64,000 nt of DNA from Papio anubis. Taxonomy: Eukaryota > Chordata > Mammalia > Primates > Cercopithecidae. The position numbers and the translations under genes were made by a program. Positions 57,285 through 64,000 of the stretch are shown in pieces (positions within the stretch are counted from its first letter, which is position 1; every line of letters begins with the position of its first letter). The notes beneath the pieces were generated by a model that saw only the letters and a program-made list of their open reading frames with translations, was not told the origin of the DNA and did no database searches. The stretch spans positions 50,518,855 through 50,582,854 of the forward strand of contig NC_044986.1 of the NCBI RefSeq assembly GCF_008728515.1. Direction: 5' to 3'.

Positions 57285-57468
57285 CATTGTAACATTGATG
57301 AGAAAAAACAAATAAATTCCTGGTGGGAGCCACTGTATGTATGGAGTTTGCCCCTTATCCCCATGTCTGCGTGGGTTTTCTCTGGGTACTCTGCCTTCCT
57401 TTCATATCTCAAAAATATGTATGTCATGTTCATTGGTTGTCTACATGGTCCTAAAATGAGAGAGAGCG

Positions 57469-57513
<45 letters not shown>

Positions 57514-57600
57514 CCTTGATAGAATAGTGTCATGTACAAAGTTTGTTCCCACCTTGTTCCCTGAGTTGCCCAGAAAGGCTCTGGTCACCTGTGACAGGAA
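57285..57600 (+). mobile_element. Ancient LINE-like repeat (RTE/L4-like?) containing a GT array
   Basis: GTATGGAGTTTGCCCCTTA, CCATGTCTGCGTGGGTTTTC, TCTGGGTACTCTGCCTTCC, CATTGGTTGTCTACATGGTC and GTTCCCACCTTGTTCCC form a pattern found in very old vertebrate LINE 3' ends (TGCGTGGGTTTTCTCCGGGT type). Family not certain. The GT array sits where the consensus has a GTGTGAGTGTGTG stretch. Confidence 0.6.
57472..57512. repeat. (GT)n microsatellite, about 20 units
   Basis: Pure GT array preceded by a GA-rich patch (57457-57471). It is the longest pure GT tract in the window and likely polymorphic. Confidence 0.97.
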
Positions 57601-58559
57601 CAAGAAGGCAAATAATTATCTTACTTGTTTTTATTAATTTTTCTTAAAAGTTCATAAAACTCATATTTACTTCAATATTTCATATTATAAATATTTTTAT
57701 CTTTATTTAGAAGCTTGATATTTTCATGACAAGAATTATATCATAGGAACTTAACTCTTGTTTATATCAATTAGCCTATGATCAAGTTTGTTCCTATATA
57801 AGTTGTTTTGCATGAAGTCATAGTTGTCAAGAACCTATTGAGGATGTTAAGTGATGATTTACAGTATAAAATTCTTAGGTTATTTGGAGAAAAATGACTT
57901 AATATAATTAGTCCCATAATGTAAAGATTTTAGAGACTGACACAAAGGCAGTGTTTTATGAGGATATTAGAAAAAGACAGGTGAGAGACAGGATAGAAAT
58001 AAGAAAAAGAAATAGTAAAACCATTCTTTCCAAGAAAGAATAATTTCTACATGTAATCATAAAATTGTAGTATTGGATGGATTTACTAAAAAATCCATTC
58101 CAGTGCTCATATGAAAGAACTGAAGGCCTGTGAAGTCACACAAGTTTAAAGCAGATATGGGAATAAACTCCTATTTCATTGGTCTCTTCACCCATAGGTT
58201 TTTGTGTTATCCTTGACTAAAGTCTGCAACATGTTTTCCTTATGCCATATCTTGCTCTTAATATTTGTAGGCTTTCTGTGACAGTTTGTTGACTATTTGA
58301 CTTAGCTCTTTCTATTTGCCATTAGTTTAAATGTATATTTTAAGCCTGCATTGAAGTTTTTCAAAATAAAAACATACAGAAGCTGTTCCTTTCCACAGAT
58401 GATTTGAGGAATAAAAAGGAGAAATAATACAGTCTAATTTCAATATTGAAAGAGAGATCAGTTGAACTAAAACAGAAGAATAAACAGAGTATAAAGCAGT
58501 CCACTAAGATATTCATAATTTCATACTGAACTCTTTAGGAATTGTGATTTCTTAACTAG
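57601..58559. other. Unassigned stretch; faint MIR-complement at about 58110-58190
   Basis: GAAGGCCTGTGAAGTCACAC and AAGCAGATATGGGAATAAAC vaguely recall the MIR complement, too weak to call. The rest is AT-rich and unrecognised. Confidence 0.4.
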
Positions 58560-59115
58560 ATTCACTTATTTATTTAATAAACTTTTACTGAATACCGCTA
58601 TGTGTCCGACTCATCTATTGATTAGCAAGATTCACATGGTTGCTACACTCACAATGCTCACATTTTTCTAGATAAATCATAATTTTAAAAATCATCATAA
58701 TCATCATAAAACTTGAAATAGGGACAATGGATAGCCATTGATGTACTTTTGTGAAAGGAGTAATATTATTATATTTCAGGTTTTAAATGTCACTTAAGAA
58801 AAATACTTGGAGACAGTTGGAGGGAAGGTAGAGTATATGCAAGGAGACAAACAAGATGCTAATGCAGCAGGGCACCAAATACCAAGAAATAAACAGTAAA
58901 ACATGGAGCTGGAATCCCAGATTTTTGCAGAAGATTAAAAGAGAAGCCTTGAGAGACATGTATTTGGGATAATAAACAGAATGTCATCATGCATTTAATA
59001 TAGGGAATGAGGGAATGAAAGGCATCAGAAATAACTTTCATCTCTCTGGCTTGAGAAACTAGGTAGATGATGGTGGCATTTAATGAGATAAGGAAAATGG
59101 AGAAAAATATGTTTT
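58560..59115 (+). mobile_element. Ancient mammal-wide repeat (same family as 28380 and 62250)
   Basis: The left part TTTATTTAATAAACTTTTACTG, AATACCGCTATGTGTCC and CAATGCTCACATTTTTCTAG matches the widespread TTTATTGAGCACCTACTATGTG to GGAGCTTACATTCTAG pattern. Further right, ATGGATAGCCATTGATGTAC, TGAAAGGAGTAATATTATTA and TTCATCTCTCTGGCTTGAG then ACTAGGTAGATGATGGTGGC continue the same long consensus. Family name not recalled. Confidence 0.6.
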
Positions 59116-59719
59116 ATCAGGGTAGAGAGTTGAAGTATGGTGTGAATTTTGAACAACTGAGTTTGAAGTGTACTTGAGGAAATCCAAAGTGGTGGGGGTG
59201 GGGAGTGTTAAATAGCCAATCCTAATTAGAAATATTCATTGAAAAATTTATTTTTAGGAGAAATCATGACATTAAACCTAAAAGAACATCTTTTGAATAA
59301 TACCATTTATATCAATGCCTGATAAACAAAGTGTGTAAATGATTCTTTTTTATAAATTATTGATCATTCATTTAAATATTATTAGAACATAGAATTTCTA
59401 TTTATATCACCTGCTATAAGAGTGACAGCATATTAGCCACTGGTATTCATGCTCAACTATGCAATTTAAAAGCAACACCAAAGAATATTCTTCATTGTGC
59501 TCATAAACTCTCTCTTAAGCAAATAAATAAAGAAAATGTAATGCCTAGCAACATTTTCTAGCAATTATTCTTCTGCAATGCATGAGTATATATTTGTGCT
59601 ATTGTAGCATTAGGTTCAACCTAATGAACTCAGAAAATCATTTATGTACAATAGCCTATCTTTCATGTAGAGCAGATCATGTCTATTTTCTTTACTTTTT
59701 GCAATTTTATATAACGTTA

Positions 59720-59756
<37 letters not shown>

Positions 59757-59984
59757 TAGTGGTTGTGTCTCTTGGTTCTCAGCACTGCTGTTTATCACAT
59801 CCATGTCCATGCTAGTTTTTCCATGTGTGGTTTAACTACCAAGTTAACCATTTGAGATTAGACCATCTCTTGGATTTATGACTCTGTGCCTATAATATTC
59901 GAGCTGCCTATAGGTCTTTATAAGCATATATAGCAATACATGTTGTCCACAACAATCACTTAGATATTAAACAGGTGAAACCTC
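59116..59984. other. Unassigned stretch with a (CA)17 array
   Basis: About 870 bases, nothing recognised apart from the CA array at 59721-59754. Confidence 0.45.
59721..59754. repeat. (CA)17 microsatellite
   Basis: 34-base pure CA array. Confidence 0.98.
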
Positions 59985-60110
59985 TGGAATTAGGTAAACT
60001 GTGTGTAAATATTAAATATAGGTTAAGACCTTGAGAAACTTTTTTTCAACTATCTGTGCATATATTTCCTCACCTGTACAATGAAACCAATGATAAAACA
60101 GAACCTCCCC
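59985..60110 (+). mobile_element. MIR core fragment, plus strand
   Basis: GACCTTGAGAAACTTTTTTTC, AACTATCTGTGCATATATTT and CCTCACCTGTACAATGAAAC match the MIR central block (CCTTGGGCAAGTTACTTAACC, TCATCTGTAAAATGG). Confidence 0.72.
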
Positions 60111-60118
60111 ATTTGGAC

Positions 60119-60290
60119 TATGGTAAGAATTTAATATTTAATTTTCAACAAATTCTTATGGTAAAGATTTAATATTTAATTCTTGATAAATTGTTATGTT
60201 AACAATATTTAATTCTTACCAAATTCTTATGATAGGGATTTAATATTTAATTCTTACCAAGTTATTAGGGTAAGAATTTAATATTTTAAA
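60119..60290. repeat. 38-bp AT-rich minisatellite, about 4.5 copies
   Basis: Units at 60119-60156, 60157-60194, 60195-60227 (shortened), 60228-60262 and a partial from 60263. The core TAATATTTAATTCTTA recurs. Within units, GTAAGAAT and ATTCTTAC are self-complementary, so each copy can fold on itself. Confidence 0.93.
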
Positions 60291-60836
60291 TATTCTTTTC
60301 TTAGCATATACAAACTTCTTAGAATACTTACTAGCATATGACAAAACCTTAGGGAAGTTTAACAATTTTATTATAAATTAGATTGCTTAATATATAATTA
60401 TGTTATATGAGTTGAGATAGTTAATGTAAATAAAAAATAATGTTCACTGGGCATCTTTTTATGTTACTTAGGTTTCAATTTCTCATACTATCTCAAAGAA
60501 AATGTAGCTAGTAGTTATTTTTCAGAAGTGTTCTCCAAATGTACGTAATAATTTTTGTCAATGTTGAAAATCTTTAGGACTTTCTGTAAAGCCACCATTT
60601 AATGAGTTAAACTATTGTCTTTAGCATTTATGTCCTAATTTTTGGAAGGAAACATACACACACACACATATATATCTATATATATGATGACATCCTCTCT
60701 TACTTGACCTAAAACTGCACAAAATTTATATTTGCTGTTTATTTTGCATTGGCAATGCCAGTTTTCTTCCATTTGAATACAAGTCATTTAGAAAATTCCT
60801 TACATCCAAGTTCTTCAGCTCCTATTTGTTAATCTT
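60291..60836. other. Unassigned stretch with a small CA/TA array
   Basis: CA then TA units at 60651-60687. No other feature recognised. Confidence 0.45.
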
Positions 60837-61208
60837 TTTTATTTCTTTGTTTCTTTCTGTCTTTTTTCTTTTCTTTTCTTTCTTTCTTTTTTTTTCTTTT
60901 CTTTTTTTTTTTTTTTTTTTTTGAGATAGTCTCTCTCTTTACTCAGGCTGGAGTGCAGTGGCGTGATCTTGGTTTACTGCAAACTCTGCCTCCTGGGTTC
61001 AAGGGATTCTCCTGCCTCAGCCTCCCCCAGAAGCTGGGACTACAGGCACGTGTCACCACATCCACTTAATTTTTTTGTTTGTTTTTTTTTAGTAGAGACA
61101 GGGTTTTGCTATGTTAGCCAGGCTGGTCTCGAGTTCCTGACTTTGTGATCTGCCCGCCTCAGCCTCCCAAAGTGCTGAGATTACCGGCATGAGCCACCTC
61201 GCCTGGCC
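60837..61208 (-). mobile_element. Alu, minus strand, with long heterogeneous tail and 14-bp duplication
   Basis: TATTTGTTAATCTT occurs at 60823-60836 and again at 61209-61222, an exact 14-bp target duplication. Between them, 60837-60922 is a polypyrimidine tract (the complement of an expanded A/G tail of about 86 bases) and 60923-61208 is the Alu body complement ending CGCCTGGCC. The duplication shows the whole tract belongs to this insertion. Alu S-like by divergence. Confidence 0.97.
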
Positions 61209-61795
61209 TATTTGTTAATCTTGATCTTGTTATGTATCAGTTGTTGGTTTGCTCCATGATTTTCACATTCTCTCCCTTTAGTTTGTATTGTGTTGGTTTT
61301 TGTTTTTTTCATAAAACACTAAAAATGTTTACATCATTTTAAAACATTTCAAACATAAAACGATATCCTAAATAGCTTAACAGTAGCTTCCACACATACT
61401 GGGTATTAATATAAAAACTTTTAAGTTTTATATAAGATCAATCAGTCTGTTCATATCAGTACTCAGTAATGAGAACATTCACATGTTCAACTCTGTTCAG
61501 TCATTAGAGAAGCATATATAAAACATATTCCAAGTAAAGAGACATTATATAGATAAAAAGCTAATAAGCTGAGTGAATGCCAATAGGCCAGTAAATATTG
61601 ATATAGGATGTTGCTTTGATGTTACTAATTTCATTTTATATATTGTAAGGACTTCCGTTTACTATTAAATTTCAAACTATATAATCTAACATTAAATGTC
61701 ATTTGCAATCTGAACTCAACAATTCAAAATAATTATGTTTTATCAACTATAATAATAATAAGACAAAAAATAATGGCTATTACGTATCAGTAAAC
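61209..61795. other. Unassigned stretch
   Basis: About 590 bases of AT-rich sequence with nothing recognised. Confidence 0.45.
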
Positions 61796-61915
61796 AATCT
61801 GAGACCTAGTTAGGATACATAACTTCTCCAGCGTCATATTGTTAGCTGGTGAGAGAGCCAGGAGTTGAAATGAGGTGATCTGGCCTCAGAAACTTTGCTG
61901 TAAGCCTCTAAATAT
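61796..61915 (-). mobile_element. MIR-family SINE, minus strand
   Basis: CTGAGACCTAGTTAGGATAC, ATAACTTCTCCAGCGTCATA, TTGTTAGCTGGTGAGAGAGC and CAGGAGTTGAAATGAGG follow the MIR complement (GAGGTTAAGTAACTTGCCCA, CACACAGCTAGTAAGTGG, GATTCGAACC). Confidence 0.75.
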
Positions 61916-62059
61916 ATTAAAAACACTATGCCAAATCCTCACCAGGAAGCATTTCACCATCTTCCAGTGGGAAGCCAAGTAAACGTAAACTTTTAATAAA
62001 ACTGTCTGAGTACTGTCAGAGAGGTATAAACACTTCTACCAGCCAGTAATTTTTTTCAC

Positions 62060-62170
62060 CACCCTGGAAGACCTCAAGGTCAGGGATTATATTTTATTTG
62101 ACTTTGTATTCCCAGAGCCTCCCATGACACCTACCCCATAGAGGACCCCATTAAATGTGTGTTGTTGTTT
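62060..62170 (+). mobile_element. L2 3' end, plus strand
   Basis: GGTCAGGGATTATATTTTAT, TGACTTTGTATTCCCAGAG, CCTCCCATGACACCTACCCC and GACCCCATTAAATGTGTGTT match the L2 3' end (CAGGGACTGTGTC, TTTGTATCCCCAG, CAATAAATGTTTGTTG). Confidence 0.72.
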
Positions 62171-62208
62171 TATAGCAAAGTGATTCCAAAGCAGTAGTAG
62201 GGCTAGAG

Positions 62209-62233
62209 AAAAAACAAACAAACAAACAAAAAA
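62209..62233. repeat. (AAAC)n short array
   Basis: About six AAAC units. Confidence 0.9.
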
Positions 62234-62249
62234 GGCTTTACAGTATATA

Positions 62250-62470
62250 TGAGTGACATTTGAACTCCATCTTAAAAAATAAATATAAGTACTCAAGGAA
62301 GAGATTCTGAGAAGAGGACATTTGAGACAGAGAAAACAATATGTGTAAACCAGACCTGAAGTGGGAGAAAAACGGATATATCTAAATAATAGGCGTTTGG
62401 ATGTAGGGAAGCCAGAGACAGTGTCGGGAAAGATTCTGGACAGGGGTTTGTGGCAGTTTAGGAAGGAAAA
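62250..62470 (+). mobile_element. Ancient mammal-wide repeat fragment (same family as 28380 and 58560)
   Basis: GAGTGACATTTGAACTCCAT, AAGAGGACATTTGAGACAGA, GAAAACAATATGTGTAAACC and AGACCTGAAGTGGGAG follow the GGTGACATTTGAGCAGAGAC to GGAACAGCAAGTGCAAAGGC part of the same old consensus. Confidence 0.52.
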
Positions 62471-63483
62471 CCTTTATGTCAGGCTTTCACCTGCACAGCC
62501 AGGGCTCTGCTGCACTGGAATCAGTAGAGGGAACGGGTGCAGTTTCAAGAAGCTCTCCAAGAGCTGGGAACACCCTATTTGTGCCTCAACATGGTTGAAA
62601 TTTAGTCTCTCCATTTATGAGCATTGCAAATTTTAATAAAATGCAACAAGAGCACAGTTGGGGACAGGTTATAAACGACACAACAAAAGGAGATTTTAAT
62701 ATTGAAGAGTATAAAATTAAGTTTTCAAAAAGTTCAAAACAGAATGCTTATAAATTGATATTAATTTATTAATAACAGAACTTGTAAGAAGATAAATCTG
62801 GTTACCTGGTTTTAAGCATTGACAGGAACAGTTTATATGCATTTTTGGGGAAATATATTTAAATAATATTTTTGTGTTTACACACAAAATTATAATTGCT
62901 TACAGGTAGTAAAACTATCATATTTGGGGTTGTTGTCTCCCCTAGACAAAATCTATAACTAATCTATATTTACAATGTCTGGGCTATCATCAAACAATAA
63001 ATAGTGAAATCAACATAGGTACCTTATCCTATGTAATTCATTAATCTTTACACAAGCCTCTTAAACAGTGCTCCAGTATGATATTAAAATACCATGTCTT
63101 CCCTCTCCATTTGGCCTTATTTCCAAGGTTGAGTATCCAGCTAGCTAGCTAGCTATTTTAAACAAGAGTAACCTAATTCTATTGATTTAAAAGACAGAAT
63201 AATGATCATCACAGAAGACAGAGAAAGTGGACAGTTAAAAAAGATGTTTCACTAAGCTAAGGGAGGAAGTAGGGTCCAAATTTAGTGTTGGAGATTGAGG
63301 TTATGATATAAAGTTTACAGACTAAAAAGCAATAACTTAGGCCATGAAGTAGTTTAACCTTCACTTTTCCTTGCCTCTGTACTTCCGCTCCCTCTCACAC
63401 CACTACATTAGTCTGCAATATATTTCCCTTATCCCTTTTAAAGTTTCACTTTTAATAATTAAAGGTACATAATAGGTATATAT
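62471..63483. other. Unassigned stretch with an (AGCT)4 array
   Basis: About 1 kb. AGCT units, each a palindrome, lie at 63139-63154. Otherwise nothing recognised; open frames near 62361-62636 lack any known domain. Confidence 0.45.
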
Positions 63484-64000
63484 ATTTCTATTTTATTATT
63501 GATACATAGCATTTGTATATATTTATGGGGGACATGTGATTTTTTGTTACATGCATAGAACATGTAATGATCACATCATGGTGTTTATTTCCTGGAATAT
63601 TTATCATCTCAATGTGTTAAAAATATTTCAAATACTCTCTTCTAGTTATTTTGAAATATACAATACATTGTTGTTTAGTAACTAAAGTTTACTCTCAATC
63701 ACTGGAAATTATTCTTTCTGTTTAAATGTATGTTTAGACTCATTAACCTACTCTCTTCATCCTTCCCACACTCTGGTATCTAGAATACTAGTCTCTTCCT
63801 TCATGAGATTACCTTTTTTGACCCCCACATATAGTGAGAACATGTGATAATTGTTTCTGTGCCTGATTTATTTCATGTAACTTAATGACCTCCAGTTTAC
63901 CCCATGTTGCTGCAACTGGTGTTATTCATTCATTTTTATGGCTGAATAGTTTTTCATTGTGTGCCAATACTATATCTTCCTTATCCATTTGTTGGGTTGA
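63484..64000 (-). mobile_element. L1 (L1MA-like) 3' end, minus strand, running off the window
   Basis: The plus strand is the L1 complement from the 3' UTR (TTGTATATATTTATGGGGGA, ATGATCACATCATGGTGTTT, TTATCATCTCAATGTG) to the ORF2 end (CACATATAGTGAGAACATGT, GACCTCCAGTTTACCCCATG, TTTTATGGCTGAATAGTTTT, CCTTATCCATTTGTTGG). It continues past 64000, so its length is unknown. Confidence 0.9.

Overview
The window is AT-rich primate intergenic DNA, a gene desert. I find no protein-coding exon, tRNA, rRNA or CRISPR array that I can support. The content is layered retroposons and DNA-transposon fossils: Alu, L1, L2, MIR, MaLR and other LTRs, Tigger1, Tigger3, and hAT MITEs (MER5A, MER20, MER30). Microsatellites, minisatellites and several local rearrangements are scattered among them. 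Alu elements and MaLR LTRs place it in an anthropoid primate. The youngest Alu (48484-48785, minus) carries variants I associate with the Old World monkey AluYR lineage, so a cercopithecid such as a macaque or baboon is more likely than a human. That call rests on remembered consensus, not on a search.

Layout. 1-2.9 kb: Alu, an L1 scrap, a GT array and a MER30 with its 8-bp target duplication. 3.0-4.6 kb: an old L1 broken by a second L1 3' end and by a solo LTR. 5.8-9.0 kb: two MER5A copies, three Alus and a long GGAA array. 10.9-11.5 kb: a solo LTR. 14.0-19.7 kb: a nested stack in which an old L1M holds a Tigger1, which abuts a 2.3-kb primate-era L1; a hAT MITE interrupts the old L1 further on. 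20.0-25.2 kb: Alu, THE1/MST and MLT1 LTRs, MIR, L2 and an Alu monomer. 25.9-27.1 kb: a 33-bp triplication and an L1 with a 5' inversion that also contains a hairpin. 29.8-36.0 kb: MIR, MER20, L1MA, Tigger3, L2 and AluY. 36.8-37.4 kb: a probable processed retrocopy with a poly-A tail, minus strand. 38-39 kb: the best candidate for conserved non-coding sequence. 41.0-41.6 kb: a 72-bp-arm near-perfect inverted repeat followed by a perfect 65-bp tandem duplication. 45.2-46.3 kb: an L1 split by an LTR. 51.3 kb: a truncated U6 pseudogene. 53.2-55.4 kb: a structurally complete MST-type MaLR (LTR, internal region, LTR). 57-64 kb: MIR, L2, ancient repeats, a long-tailed Alu, and an L1 running off the window end.

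There are no gene-to-gene interactions to describe. The interest lies in the order of insertions and in the local inverted and tandem duplications. I found no convincing new biological system. The strongest anomalies are the hairpin at 40996-41151 with its neighbouring duplication, and the foldback inside the inverted L1 at 26.1-26.5 kb.
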